Below, piece by piece: positions 51,928 to 62,025 of a DNA stretch of 64,000 bases (its first letter is position 1; the number at the start of each line of letters is the position of its first letter). The notes beneath the pieces were generated by a model. The model worked only from the letters and a program-made list of their open reading frames with translations. It was not told where the DNA came from and searched no databases. Origin of the DNA: Curtobacterium sp. 9128 (GTDB lineage: Bacteria > Actinomycetota > Actinomycetes > Actinomycetales > Microbacteriaceae). Both the position numbers and the translations under genes were made by a program. The DNA is taken from assembly GCF_900086645.1 (NCBI RefSeq), contig NZ_LT576451.1:3844001-3908000 (forward strand), read 5' to 3'.

Positions 51928-52943
51928 CGTGCGGGTCCCTTCGTGTTCGTGCCGTGCGTGGTGTCGTGCGTGACCGCCGGGCCGCGTCGGCCGATCTCGG
52001 CGTGGGTGTTCTGGTTCTCGGTGCGCCGGCTCGGGTCCGGGATCACCTCGGTGCCCGCGCCACGGAGCGTGAAGACCTCGAGGAGGATCGAGTGCGGGAT
52101 CCGGCCGTCGATGATCGTCGCGCCGCCGACCCCGCCGACCACGGCGTCGAGGCACGCGGTCATCTTCGGGATCATCCCCGACTCGAGCGACGGCAGGAGT
52201 TCGCGCAGTTCCTCGACCGCGATGAGGTCGATGATCGAGTCGCGGTCGGGCCAGTTGCGGTAGAGCCCGGGGACGTCGGTCAGCATCAGCAGCTTCGAGG
52301 CGCCCAGTGCGATCGCGAGTGCGGCCGCCGCAGCGTCGGCGTTCACGTTCAGCGCCTGGTCGGGGTCGGCGTCGTCGATCGCGATGCTCGACACGACGGG
52401 GATCTGGTTCGCCCGGATCGCCGCGAGCACACCCGACGGGTCGACGTGGGTGATGTCACCGACGTGCCCGAGGTCGAAGTGCTCGCCGTCGACGACGACG
52501 CCCTTCTGTTCGCCCGTGAACAGCGAGCCGCCGTCGCCGAACACGCCGACGCCGATGCCGTCGCCGTGCTCGTTCATCAGGTCGACGATCTCGCGGTTCA
52601 CCTCGCCGGCCAGGACGTCGCGGACGACGGTGATCGCCTCGGTCGTGGTGACGCGGTAGCCACCGCGGAACTCGGACTCGATGCCCTGTTCCTTGAGCGC
52701 GGCGGAGATCTGCGGACCGCCGCCGTGCACCACGACCGGGTGCAGGCCTGCGTAGCGGAGGTAGACCATGTCCTCGGCGAAGGCCCGCTTGAGGTCGTCG
52801 TTCACCATGGCGTTGCCGCCGAACTTGACGACGACGATCTTGCCGGAGAACCGCTTGAGCCAGGGCAGGGACTCGATGAGCGTCGCGGCCTTGACGGCGG
52901 CGAGCTCGTGCTCGTGCTGCTTGGTGTGTGCGTCGTCGGCCAT
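51924..52943 (-). CDS. argB: Acetylglutamate kinase
   Basis: ArgB (339 aa) phosphorylates N-acetylglutamate, the main feedback point for arginine. The ATP loop VVKFGGNAMVNDDLKRAFAE and VVHGGGPQISAALKEQGIESEF-type substrate loop are near the N-terminus, and LNVNADAAAAALAIALGASK follows. A C-terminal tail of about 35 residues (TENQNTHAEIGRRGPAVTHD and on) goes beyond the usual about 300 and looks disordered. Start and stop overlap argJ and argD by 1-4 bp. Confidence 0.95.
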   Translation of the reverse strand: MADDAHTKQHEHELAAVKAATLIESLPWLKRFSGKIVVVKFGGNAMVNDDLKRAFAEDMVYLRYAGLHPVVVHGGGPQISAALKEQGIESEFRGGYRVTTTEAITVVRDVLAGEVNREIVDLMNEHGDGIGVGVFGDGGSLFTGEQKGVVVDGEHFDLGHVGDITHVDPSGVLAAIRANQIPVVSSIAIDDADPDQALNVNADAAAAALAIALGASKLLMLTDVPGLYRNWPDRDSIIDLIAVEELRELLPSLESGMIPKMTACLDAVVGGVGGATIIDGRIPHSILLEVFTLRGAGTEVIPDPSRRTENQNTHAEIGRRGPAVTHDTTHGTNTKGPAR

Positions 52944-54160
52944 CAGCTGGAGTACGCGCTGTTCTCGTGGACGTAGTCGTGCGTCAGGTCGTTCGTCAGG
53001 ATGGTCGCCGAGTACGGCCCCACCCCGAGGTCGATGAGCACGTCGGTGTCGCGCGGTGTCAGGTCGACCTCGTCGATGGGACGGTCGGGCGCACCCGCGT
53101 GGCACACCCGCACGCCGTTCATCGAGACGTCCACCGCGTAGGGGTCGAACTCGGCGTCGGTGGTTCCGATCGCCGCGAGCACCCGGCCCCAGTTGGGGTC
53201 GTTGCCGAACACGGCCGCCTTGAAGAGGTTGTTCCGGGCGACGCTGCGGCCGACCGTGACGGCGTCGTCCTCGTTCGCGGCGTTCACCACGTGGATCGCG
53301 ATGTCGTGGCTGGCACCCTCGGCGTCCTGCTGGAGCTGGCGGGCCAGGTCGGCACAGACGACGGTCAGGGCCTCCTGGAAGTCGCCCACCTCGGGTGTCA
53401 CGCCGGACGCGCCGGAGGACATCAGCACGACGGTGTCGTTCGTCGACATGCAGCCGTCGGAGTCGACCCGGTCGAACGTGACGCGGGTGGCTGCCCGCAG
53501 GGCCTGGTCGAGTTCGTCGGAGGTGAGGAGCGCGTCGGTCGTGATCACGACGAGCATCGTCGCGAGCCCCGGCGCGAGCATGCCCGCGCCCTTGGCCATG
53601 CCACCGACGGTCCAGCCGTCCTCGGAGACCGACGCCTGCTTGGCCCGGGTGTCCGTCGTCATGATCGCGGCGGCGGCGTCGGGGCCGCCGGTCTCCGACA
53701 GGGCGTCCGTGGTGAGTGCGACGCCGTGCAGGACGTGGTCGCGGAACGTCTGGTCGCCGCGGCCGATCAGACCGGTCGAACAGACGACCACGTCGCCGGC
53801 ACCGATGCCGAGGGACTCGCCCACCGCCTCGGCCGTCATGTGCGTGGTCTGGAAGCCGAAGGCCCCGGTGAAGCAGTTCGCACCGCCGGAGTTCAGGAAC
53901 ACGGCCCTGGCGATGCCGTCGCCGACGACCTGGCGGGACCAGATCACCGGATTGGCCTGTGCGCGGTTGCTGGTGAACACCGCGGCGACGGCCGATTCCG
54001 GACCGTCGTTCACGACGAGTGCCACGTCCGGCGTTCCGCTCGCCTTGAGTCCGGCGGTCGCGCCGGCGGCGCGGAAGCCGGCAGCAGCGGTCACGCCCTG
54101 CAGGTCCGACCCGGCTTGGAGGCTCGGTTCGGCCCCGCCCTGCTTGCTTGCGTCCGTCAC
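52943..54160 (-). CDS. argJ: Glutamate N-acetyltransferase ArgJ
   Basis: ArgJ (405 aa) recycles the acetyl group from acetylornithine to glutamate. It self-cleaves before the nucleophilic Thr in [20 protein letters not shown]. Other marks are [18 protein letters not shown] and [13 protein letters not shown]. The first 20 residues ([18 protein letters not shown]) derive partly from a repeat family 1 copy and differ from the usual start [11 protein letters not shown]. The GTG at 54160 overlaps argC in a GTGA. A start inside the repeat region cannot be ruled out. Confidence 0.95.
   Translation of the reverse strand: MTDASKQGGAEPSLQAGSDLQGVTAAAGFRAAGATAGLKASGTPDVALVVNDGPESAVAAVFTSNRAQANPVIWSRQVVGDGIARAVFLNSGGANCFTGAFGFQTTHMTAEAVGESLGIGAGDVVVCSTGLIGRGDQTFRDHVLHGVALTTDALSETGGPDAAAAIMTTDTRAKQASVSEDGWTVGGMAKGAGMLAPGLATMLVVITTDALLTSDELDQALRAATRVTFDRVDSDGCMSTNDTVVLMSSGASGVTPEVGDFQEALTVVCADLARQLQQDAEGASHDIAIHVVNAANEDDAVTVGRSVARNNLFKAAVFGNDPNWGRVLAAIGTTDAEFDPYAVDVSMNGVRVCHAGAPDRPIDEVDLTPRDTDVLIDLGVGPYSATILTNDLTHDYVHENSAYSS
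54117..54139. repeat. Repeat family 1 copy inside argJ 5' end
   Basis: TGGAGGCTCGGTTCGG followed by CCCCGCC; apart from one base it equals the block at 8078-8100. On the coding strand it supplies GAEPSLQ near the N-terminus of ArgJ. Confidence 0.6.
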
Positions 54161-55254
54161 GGTGCGACTCCGTCCACGCTGAGGCCGAGTGTCTCCGGCA
54201 GGCCGAGGGCGATGTTCGCCGACTGCACCGCGGCGCCGCCGGTCCCCTTGGCGAGGTTGTCGAGGGCGCTGACCGCGACGACACGGCCGGCGGCTTCGTC
54301 GACGGCGATGCCGACGAGCGCGGTGTTCGCACCGATGGTGTCCGCGACCCGCGGGAACGCACCCTCCGGCAGCAGGTGCACGAACGGCTCGTCCGCGTAC
54401 GCCTGCTCCCAGGCGAGGCGGACGTCGCGTGCGGTGACGCCGGGCGCGAGCTTGGCGGTCGTCGTCGCGAGGATGCCACGAGACATCGGCACGAGGACCG
54501 GCGTGAACGAGATGGTCACGTCCGAGGCCCCTGCCGCGCGCAGGTTCTGCTGGATCTCCGGGATGTGCCGGTGCTTCCCGCCGACGGCGTACGCGCTGGC
54601 AGAGCCCATGATCTCCGACGCGAGGTAGGTCGTCGCGAGCTTCTTGCCTGCCCCCGACGGCCCGACGCTGAGCACCGCCACGATGTCGTCCGCCTGGACG
54701 AGACCGGCCTGGACGCCCGGCTGGATGCCGAGCGTGACCGCGGTGACGTTGCATCCGGGAACGGCGATCCGCTTGGTGTTCGCGAGCTCGACCCGCTGCC
54801 GACCCTGCGCGACGATGTCGTCGACGTCGCGCCATTCCTCTGCCGACCCCGGCTTCGGCGCTGCGTGCAGGAGTTCCGGCAGCCCGTAGGTCCACGCGCC
54901 GAAGTAGTCGCCGCCGTAGAACGCTTCCCAGGCCGCCGGGTCCGTCAGCCGGTGATCGGCGCCGCAGTCGACGACGAGCGTGTCCGCGTCGAGCTCCGCC
55001 GTGATCGCGCCGGACTGTCCGTGCGGCAGCGCCAGGAACACCACGTCGTGCCCGCGGAGGTTCTCCGCCGTCGTCTCGACCAACGTCAGGTGCGACAGCG
55101 AACGGAGGTGGGGCTGCGTCGCGATGAGCGGCTGTCCGGCGTTCGAGAACGCCGTCACCGTCCTGACGTCGAACTCGGGATGTGCGGAGAGGATGCGCAG
55201 CAGCTCACCGCCCGCGTAGCCGCTGGCTCCCGCCACGGCGACGGATACGGACAT
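54157..55254 (-). CDS. argC: N-acetyl-gamma-glutamyl-phosphate reductase
   Basis: ArgC (365 aa) reduces acetylglutamyl phosphate with NADPH. The Rossmann motif [18 protein letters not shown] is at the N-terminus, the catalytic Cys is in [14 protein letters not shown], and the His in [14 protein letters not shown]. It is the first gene of argCJBDFGH. The 76-bp gap to pheT shows no obvious ArgR box. Confidence 0.96.
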   Translation of the reverse strand: MSVSVAVAGASGYAGGELLRILSAHPEFDVRTVTAFSNAGQPLIATQPHLRSLSHLTLVETTAENLRGHDVVFLALPHGQSGAITAELDADTLVVDCGADHRLTDPAAWEAFYGGDYFGAWTYGLPELLHAAPKPGSAEEWRDVDDIVAQGRQRVELANTKRIAVPGCNVTAVTLGIQPGVQAGLVQADDIVAVLSVGPSGAGKKLATTYLASEIMGSASAYAVGGKHRHIPEIQQNLRAAGASDVTISFTPVLVPMSRGILATTTAKLAPGVTARDVRLAWEQAYADEPFVHLLPEGAFPRVADTIGANTALVGIAVDEAAGRVVAVSALDNLAKGTGGAAVQSANIALGLPETLGLSVDGVAP

Positions 55255-55330
55255 GGGATTCCACCTTAGGTCGGACTGTTCGTCGAGAGATCGGAGGCGG
55301 CGGCCCCGGGCGGTGCTGGTCCCAGTGGGA

Positions 55331-57823
55331 TCAGTCGCGCAGGGTCGCCCCGAATCGCTCGCCGGCACGTCGGACGGCGCCGTCACGGGCCTCAGAGGCC
55401 TCGGCAGCGGTCAGGGTGCGGTCCGTGGCACGGAAGCGCAGCGCGAACGTCAGGGACTTCTGTCCCTCGTCCACGCCGGAGCCCCGGTAGTCATCCACGA
55501 GGCGAGCATACTCCAACAGCTCTCCGGCACCAGTCCGGACGACGTCGAGCACATCACCCGCCGGAACGTCGATGCCGACCACCAACGAGAGGTCCTGCGT
55601 CGCCGCCGGGTAGGTCACGATCGGTGCAACGGCGGGGATCTCGGGCACGGCTCCGACGAGTGCGTCGAGGTCGAGCTCGACGACCGCGACGACCCGGGGC
55701 AGGTCCGCAGCGGCGGTCAGCTCGGGCAGGAGCTCCCCCGCGACACCGACGACGACGTCACCGACGAGCAGCGACGCCGCACGGCCGGGGTGCAGCGACG
55801 GGTGCGTGGTCTGCGCGACCGTGAGCTCGGTGCCGGCTGCCCACGCCGCGGTGCGTGCGACGTCGAGGGCGTCCGCGATGCCGAACGGCTCCGGTTGCAC
55901 GCCGGGCTGCTTGACGACGCGGTTCCCGGTGAGGAGCGCTGACACGTGGAACGGCTGCGCCGGCAGTGCGGCGTCGAGCGCACGGAGCGTCTCCGCGCCG
56001 GGGTGCGCGGCTCCGGCCGGGACCGCGGTGGTGCCGAGCTCGGTGCCGTCGACCGGCAGGAACACGCGTGAGGTCTCGTACACGGCGACGTCGACGAGCC
56101 CGCGGGACACGTTGCGGCGCGCGACGTCGACGAGCGCGGGGAGACCGCTCCGGCGGAGGAGGCTCTGCTCGCTGTCGAGGGCGTTCGCGAGCGCGACGCT
56201 CGGTCCGCCGGCCGGGTCGATCCCCGGGTAGGCGGCGGTCGTCGCTGCGGACACGAACGGAGCCGTGACGACCTCGACGAGGCCGTCGGCAGCGAGCGCT
56301 GCGGCGACGCGACGGAGTGCCTTCTGGTGTGTCGTGAGACCGCGTCCGGGCGGAGCGACGGGCAGGACGCTCGGGATGCGGTCGTAGCCGACGATGCGGG
56401 CGACCTCTTCCACCAGCGTGGTGTCGTCGGTGAGGTCCGGGCGCCAGGTGGGTGCCGTGACGACGAGCTGCTCGCCGTCGGCCTCCACCGAGGCGCCGAT
56501 CGCACGCAGGGTGTCGATGACCTCGGCGTCCGTGTAGGGCACGCCGATGAGTTCCTCGGCGCGGGACAGCCGCATCGTGACGGCCGGGCGGGACGCGTCG
56601 TCGACGAGCGTCGATCCGAGGGCGTCCGCCGTGCCGCCGGCGAGCTCGACGAGGAGCTCGACGGCACGGTTGGCAGCGGCTTCGGCGACGAGCGGGTCGA
56701 CACCGCGCTCGAACCGCCGGGACGCCTCGCTCGGGAGCTTGTGCCGACGGGCGGTGCGTGCGATCGACACCTGGTCGAAGCCGGCGGCCTCGATCAGGAC
56801 GTCGGTGGTCGACGCCGTGATCTCGGTGCGGGCGCCGCCCATCACCCCGGCGAGGCCGACGGGGCCCTGGTCGTCGGTGATGACGAGGTCTTCCGGGTCG
56901 AGCTTCCTGGTGACGTCGTCGAGCGTGATCAGGGTCTCCCCCGCGGCCGCACGACGGACGCCGAGCCCGCCGACGACCGTCGACAGGTCGTACCCGTGCA
57001 GGGGCTGGCCGAGCTCGAACATGACGTAGTTGGTGATGTCGACGGGCAGCGAGATCGAGCGCACACCGGCGAGGGCCAGTCGAGACACCATCCAGGCCGG
57101 TGTCGGTCGGGTGGCGTCGACACCGCGGACCACCCGGGTCACGAACGTGCTCGCACCGACGCGGCCGCGGATCGGGGCATCGTCGGAGATCGACACCGTG
57201 AAGCCCTCGCCGCTGCGGGGAGCGACGCGGTCGACGGGGTCGTGGAACGAGGCACCGGTGGCGTGCGCGTACTCCCGTGCGACACCGCGCATGCTCAGGG
57301 CGTACCCACGGTCCGGCGTCACGTTGATCTCGACGGCGGCGTCGTCGAGGCCGAGGAGCGCGATCGCGTCCTGTCCGACCTGCGGCTCCATCCCGAGGTC
57401 CGCGAAGCGCAGGATGCCGTCGTGCTCGTCGCCGAGTCCGAGCTCGCGCGCCGAGGCGATCATGCCGTCGGACACGTGGCCGTAGGTCTTGCGCGCGGCG
57501 ATCGGGAACGGTCCGGGGAGCACGGCACCGGGGAGCGTGACGACGACGAGGTCGCCCACGTCGAAGTTGTGCGCGCCGCAGACGATGCCGCGGGGCTCGG
57601 ACTCGCCGACGTCCACCTGGCACCAGTTGATGGTCTTGCCGTTCTTCTGCGGCTCCGGGACGCGCTCGAGCACCCGACCGACCACGACGGGCCCGGTCAG
57701 GTCGAACGTGTGGACCGCTTCTTCTTCGAAACCGACCGACACCAGCGCCGCGTGGACGTGCTCGAGGGTGGCGTCCTCGGGGAGGTCGACCGACTCACCG
57801 AGCCAACGGAGTGGGACGCGCAT
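55331..57823 (-). CDS. pheT: Phenylalanyl-tRNA synthetase, beta subunit
   Basis: PheT (830 aa) forms the alpha2-beta2 PheRS with PheS. A tRNA-binding (OB) domain lies at residues about 40-150 ([20 protein letters not shown] and on), the B3/B4 editing domain follows ([19 protein letters not shown]), then B5, and a C-terminal FDX-ACB anticodon-binding domain ([12 protein letters not shown]). The ATG overlaps the pheS stop by one base (TGATG). Confidence 0.97.
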   Translation of the reverse strand: MRVPLRWLGESVDLPEDATLEHVHAALVSVGFEEEAVHTFDLTGPVVVGRVLERVPEPQKNGKTINWCQVDVGESEPRGIVCGAHNFDVGDLVVVTLPGAVLPGPFPIAARKTYGHVSDGMIASARELGLGDEHDGILRFADLGMEPQVGQDAIALLGLDDAAVEINVTPDRGYALSMRGVAREYAHATGASFHDPVDRVAPRSGEGFTVSISDDAPIRGRVGASTFVTRVVRGVDATRPTPAWMVSRLALAGVRSISLPVDITNYVMFELGQPLHGYDLSTVVGGLGVRRAAAGETLITLDDVTRKLDPEDLVITDDQGPVGLAGVMGGARTEITASTTDVLIEAAGFDQVSIARTARRHKLPSEASRRFERGVDPLVAEAAANRAVELLVELAGGTADALGSTLVDDASRPAVTMRLSRAEELIGVPYTDAEVIDTLRAIGASVEADGEQLVVTAPTWRPDLTDDTTLVEEVARIVGYDRIPSVLPVAPPGRGLTTHQKALRRVAAALAADGLVEVVTAPFVSAATTAAYPGIDPAGGPSVALANALDSEQSLLRRSGLPALVDVARRNVSRGLVDVAVYETSRVFLPVDGTELGTTAVPAGAAHPGAETLRALDAALPAQPFHVSALLTGNRVVKQPGVQPEPFGIADALDVARTAAWAAGTELTVAQTTHPSLHPGRAASLLVGDVVVGVAGELLPELTAAADLPRVVAVVELDLDALVGAVPEIPAVAPIVTYPAATQDLSLVVGIDVPAGDVLDVVRTGAGELLEYARLVDDYRGSGVDEGQKSLTFALRFRATDRTLTAAEASEARDGAVRRAGERFGATLRD

Positions 57824-58863
57824 CAGACCACCGTTCCGAACTGCTGCGAGAAGCGGAGGTCGCCCTCGAGGAAGTCACGCATGTCGTTCAGGCCGTTGCG
57901 GAACTGCAGGGTCCGCTCGATGCCCATGCCGAACGCGAAGCCCTGGTACTCGTCGGGATCGATGCCGGCGGAGCGCAGGACGTTCGGGTTGACCATGCCG
58001 CAGCCGCCCCACTCGACCCACCGTGCGCCACCCTTGGCGTTCGGCTGCCAGACGTCCATCTCGGCGGACGGCTCGGTGAACGGGAAGTAGTTCGGACGCA
58101 GACGGATCTGTGCCGCTGCGCCGAAGACCTGGCGCGCGAAGTGCTCCAGCGTGCCGCGCAGGTGCGCCATCGTCAGGCCCTTGTCGATCGCGATGCCCTC
58201 GACCTGGGTGAACACCGGCAGGTGCGTCGCGTCGAGCTCGTCCGCGCGGTACACGCGCCCGGGAGCGATGACGTAGAGCGGCAGTTCGCGCGACAGCAGC
58301 GACCGCACCTGCACCGGAGAGGTGTGGGTGCGCATCACGAGGTGCCGGTCCACTGGTTCGACGAAGATCGTGTCGGCCATGGCGCGCGCGGGGTGGTCCT
58401 CGTCGAAGTTCAGCGCGTCGAAGTTGAACCACTCGTGTTCGAGCTCCGGGCCCTCTGCCACTTCCCACCCCATGCCGACGAAGATGTCGGCGACGGCTTC
58501 GTTCAGGAGCGAGAGCGGGTGGCGGGAGCCGGGCGTACGGGTGGACGGCAGCGCGGTCACGTCGACGCGTTCGGCCTCGAGCCGGGCACGCTCCTCGGCC
58601 TCGGCCAGCACGGACTCCTGCTCGGCGACCGCACCGTTCACGCGGCCCCGCGCCTGCCCGACGAGCTTGCCGGCCTGGGCCTTCTGCTCCGGCGGCACAC
58701 TGCGCATCGAGGCGTTCATGCGCGCGAGCACGGACTGTTCGCCCGTGTGCTCGGCCCTGGCCTGCTTCAGTTCGGCGACCGTCGTCGCGGCGCGGACTGC
58801 GGCGAGGGCCGCGTCGACCGCGTCGGCGACCGCCGATTCGCTGATCTCGAGAGGTTCTGACAC
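57823..58863 (-). CDS. pheS: Phenylalanyl-tRNA synthetase, alpha subunit
   Basis: PheS (346 aa) is the class II catalytic subunit. The N-terminal coiled coil (residues about 1-90) contacts tRNA. Motif 2 (VFTQVEGIAIDKGLTMAHL) and motif 3 (GFAFGMGIERTLQFRNGLND) are intact. The GTG at 58863 is the start, with AGGATCGG upstream. It is the first gene of pheST, which precedes the arginine cluster as in other Actinobacteria. Confidence 0.96.
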   Translation of the reverse strand: MSEPLEISESAVADAVDAALAAVRAATTVAELKQARAEHTGEQSVLARMNASMRSVPPEQKAQAGKLVGQARGRVNGAVAEQESVLAEAEERARLEAERVDVTALPSTRTPGSRHPLSLLNEAVADIFVGMGWEVAEGPELEHEWFNFDALNFDEDHPARAMADTIFVEPVDRHLVMRTHTSPVQVRSLLSRELPLYVIAPGRVYRADELDATHLPVFTQVEGIAIDKGLTMAHLRGTLEHFARQVFGAAAQIRLRPNYFPFTEPSAEMDVWQPNAKGGARWVEWGGCGMVNPNVLRSAGIDPDEYQGFAFGMGIERTLQFRNGLNDMRDFLEGDLRFSQQFGTVV

Positions 58864-59020
58864 AGCAACCGATCCTACCGGCCCCTGGGATACCGCCGTT
58901 CTGTCCTGCGCCGGCCGTGCACAGAGCGGCCCCCGGACCGACTGGGCCCACGCGAGCCGGTACCGACACGTCGCGGAGCTAGCGGAGCGGCGTGTCGGCC
59001 GAGCTCGTGGGGAGGGAGGA

Positions 59021-59869
59021 CTAGGCGGTCCGGAGCGCGAACGCCGACTCGTACAGGCAGACCGACGCCGCAGTGGCGAGGTTCATCGACTCGGCCGCGC
59101 CGTAGATCGGGACCTTCACGGCCCGGTCGACCAGTGCCAGGTCCTCGGCGGTGAGGCCGCGGGCCTCGTTCCCGAAGACCCACGCGGTCGGCCCGTCGAG
59201 CAGCCCCTCCGCGCGGACCTGCGGGAGGTCGTCGCCCGAGACGTCAGCGGCCAGGATCGTGTACCCGAGCGCGCGAGCACGGGACACGGCGTCGACGAGC
59301 GACACGCCGACCGACACCGACACGTGGAAGAGGGACCCGGTCGTCGAGCGGACCACCTTCGGGTTGTACGGGTCGACGCTGCGGCCGGTCAGGACGACCG
59401 CGTCGGCGCCGGCGGAGTCGGCGGCGCGGATGATCGTGCCGGCGTTCCCCGGGTCACGTACCTCTTCGAGGATCGCGACCAGTCCCGGCAACGGACGGTT
59501 CGTGGCGGGGTCGACCCGAGCCTCCAGTCCGGTCGCACCGGGGTCGGGGAAGACCTGCCGGACCGACGTCGGGAACTGCTGGCAGACCGCGACGACGCCC
59601 TGCGGGGTGACCGTGTCGGCCATCGCGGCGAGCACCTGCTCCGTCACGAACCAGGTGTCCACCGGCGCGTCGTGCAGGTCGTACCGCTCGGCTGCGGTCG
59701 GCGTGACGTAGAGCTCGCGGAGGAGCTCCGGCGCGTACTCGATCGCCTCGCGGACGGCCTGCGGCCCCTCGAGCAGGAACAGGCCCGTCTCGGCACGCTG
59801 GTCCTTCTTGGACAGGGCGGCGACGGCCTTGACGCGGCCAGCGCGGGGGTTCTCGAGGAGATCAGTCAC
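59021..59869 (-). CDS. TrmH/SpoU-family RNA 2'-O-methyltransferase
   Basis: A 282-residue SPOUT methyltransferase that probably modifies rRNA or tRNA ribose. An N-terminal substrate-binding region (residues about 5-95) precedes the knot domain: EEVRDPGNAGTIIRAADSAG (motif 1), WVFGNEARGL (motif 2) and ESMNLATAASVCLYE (motif 3). Between them TGLEARVDPA is encoded by a repeat family 1 core at 59517-59532. The GTG at 59869 is the start. It lies between pheS and the infC-rpmI-rplT operon, a common location. Confidence 0.9.
   Translation of the reverse strand: MTDLLENPRAGRVKAVAALSKKDQRAETGLFLLEGPQAVREAIEYAPELLRELYVTPTAAERYDLHDAPVDTWFVTEQVLAAMADTVTPQGVVAVCQQFPTSVRQVFPDPGATGLEARVDPATNRPLPGLVAILEEVRDPGNAGTIIRAADSAGADAVVLTGRSVDPYNPKVVRSTTGSLFHVSVSVGVSLVDAVSRARALGYTILAADVSGDDLPQVRAEGLLDGPTAWVFGNEARGLTAEDLALVDRAVKVPIYGAAESMNLATAASVCLYESAFALRTA
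59517..59532. repeat. Repeat family 1 core inside TrmH-family gene
   Basis: CGAGCCTCCAGTCCGG; identical to the right arm of the nrdE-nrdF palindrome. It is read in frame and adds TGLEAR in the linker between the two protein domains. Confidence 0.6.
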
Positions 59870-59891
59870 GCCACAAGTGTCGCAGCATGCA

Positions 59892-59927
59892 CGAAGCCCC
59901 CGGTCCGCGGACGGAACGGGGGCTTCG
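59892..59927 (-). terminator. Terminator-like hairpin after rplT
   Basis: Perfect 11-bp arms CGAAGCCCCCG / CGGGGGCTTCG with a 14-nt loop, 17 bp past the rplT stop. There is no T-run. Confidence 0.65.
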
Positions 59928-59943
59928 GTGAGGGCAGTGACGA

Positions 59944-60330
59944 CTACGCAGCGGCCTTCGGGGCCGAGGTGTCGGCCGGCAGGGCCTTCTTGGCCGTCTC
60001 GACGAGCGCGGCGAAGGTGTCGGCGTTGTTCACGGCGAGGTCGGCGAGGATGCGACGGTCGACCTCGACGCCGGCCAGGTTGAGGCCCTGGATGAGGCGG
60101 TTGTAGGTCAGGCCGTTGGCGCGGGACGCAGCGTTGATGCGCTGGATCCAGAGGCGACGGAACTCGCCCTTCTTCGCGTGACGGTCGCGGTACGCGTAGA
60201 CGAGGGAGTGGGTGACCTGCTCCTTGGCCTTGCGGTACAGACGCGAACGCTGGCCGCGGTAGCCCTCGGCGCGCTCGAGGATGACGCGGCGCTTCTTGGC
60301 GGCGTTGACCGCTCTCTTTACTCGTGCCAT
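59944..60330 (-). CDS. rplT: 50S ribosomal protein L20
   Basis: L20 (128 aa) starts 23S assembly and can repress its own operon. The family start [19 protein letters not shown] is exact, and [20 protein letters not shown] is the rRNA-binding helix. A short Ala/Pro-rich tail of about 10 residues ends the protein. It is 27 bp after rpmI in the infC operon. Confidence 0.98.
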   Translation of the reverse strand: MARVKRAVNAAKKRRVILERAEGYRGQRSRLYRKAKEQVTHSLVYAYRDRHAKKGEFRRLWIQRINAASRANGLTYNRLIQGLNLAGVEVDRRILADLAVNNADTFAALVETAKKALPADTSAPKAAA

Positions 60331-60357
60331 TGCACTATTCCTTTACGATCCGGGGGC

Positions 60358-60552
60358 TCAGTGGCCGAGGAGCTTCTTGACGTTCTTGGCGTCACCCTTG
60401 GCGAGGACCTGGTCCTCGTTGAGGCGGGCCTTGCGCTTGGAGGACTTGACCTCGAGGTTGTGACGCATACCGGCCTGCTGCTTCATGATCTTGCCGGTGC
60501 CGGTGACCTTGAAGCGCTTCTTCGACCCGGAGTGGGTCTTCTGCTTGGGCAT
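60358..60552 (-). CDS. rpmI: 50S ribosomal protein L35
   Basis: L35 (64 aa), basic and complete: [20 protein letters not shown] at the start and [15 protein letters not shown] at the end. It sits between infC and rplT, the universal order. Confidence 0.98.
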   Translation of the reverse strand: MPKQKTHSGSKKRFKVTGTGKIMKQQAGMRHNLEVKSSKRKARLNEDQVLAKGDAKNVKKLLGH

Positions 60553-60629
60553 GGTGGTGCCTTTCCGTGGGGTGGATGGGGAGCCGCTTCGTTGCGGGGT
60601 CGGTCTGGTGGGTCTGAGTGGGCCAGAAC

Positions 60630-61286
<657 letters not shown>

Positions 61287-61599
61287 GCGGAGCTCCTTCA
61301 ATCAGTGATGGCCGTCCGGGGCGTTTGCCTGGACGACGGCACGAGAGGAGATCTGACGCACGGATCGGGACCCGTTCGGCAGCCGCCCGACTCCTGCACC
61401 ACTGGACGCTGCCAGTCGTGCCGGACTGCCGAACGCTGGCGCTCGGCGGAGCGGTGGTGACCCGGTAGCCTGGTGGTTCGTGGCCGCGGGTGGGAGTGAC
61501 TCCTCTTCGTGATGTTGTCCGCCGGTCCGGTCAGGTTCTCGCGAATCGTTCCGGGCACACGGACAGCATCTGCCGCGAAGAGTCTAACAGAGGAGCACC
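61287..61599. other. infC leader and divergent promoter region
   Basis: This 313-bp gap between infC and the divergent DUF1844 gene contains no coding sequence that I can support. It holds the ribosome site AAGGAG (minus strand, 61293-61298) and several GC-rich inverted repeats, such as GCTGCCAGTCGTGCCGGACTG near 61408 and its partner. In other bacteria the infC leader folds into an L20-binding structure; an equivalent here is inferred only. Confidence 0.55.
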
Positions 61600-61959
61600 G
61601 TGACCGACACCCCGCCCAACATCCCCGTCGACGACGCCGACGACGCCGCCCGGGACATCTCGGAGGTACCGGCCGTCGAGTTGATCAACACGGTGGCCGT
61701 GCACCTGCTGAGCGCCGCCGCCGTGAAGGTCGGACTGGCGGACGACCCGCAGGAGCAGACCGACCTCGACGAGGCGCGCAAGCTCATCACCGCCCTGGCC
61801 GGCCTGGTCACCGCGGCCGCCACCGAGATCGGCGACCACCACGCCCGCCCGCTGCGCGACGGGCTCCGCTCGGTGCAGCTCGCCTTCCGCGAGGCATCGG
61901 CCATCCCGGACGCGCCGGGCGCCGGTCCCGGCGAGAAGTACACGGGTCCCGTCAACTGA
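61600..61959 (+). CDS. DUF1844-domain protein
   Basis: A 119-residue, acidic, helical protein. The central region VPAVELINTVAVHLLSAAAVKVGL and DLDEARKLITALAGLV matches the DUF1844 family, which is conserved near infC-rplT in Actinobacteria. No catalytic motif is visible. The GTG at 61600 follows GAGGAG. The function is unknown. Confidence 0.85.
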   Translation: MTDTPPNIPVDDADDAARDISEVPAVELINTVAVHLLSAAAVKVGLADDPQEQTDLDEARKLITALAGLVTAAATEIGDHHARPLRDGLRSVQLAFREASAIPDAPGAGPGEKYTGPVN

Positions 61960-61965
61960 CGACGT

Positions 61966-62013
61966 GACGGACGGGAGGCCCGTGGCGGCGTCGCCACGAG
62001 CCTCCCGTCCGTC
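61966..62013. repeat. Repeat family 1 hairpin between convergent genes
   Basis: 22-nt arms (GACGGACGGGAGGC-C-CGTGGCG and its complement) with a single mismatch and a 4-nt loop. It shares the GGAGGC and CGTGGCG blocks of the nrdE-nrdF palindrome. It lies between the ends of the DUF1844 and maltokinase genes, where it may also stop transcription from both sides. Confidence 0.75.
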
Positions 62014-62025
62014 GTGTGGTCCTGG

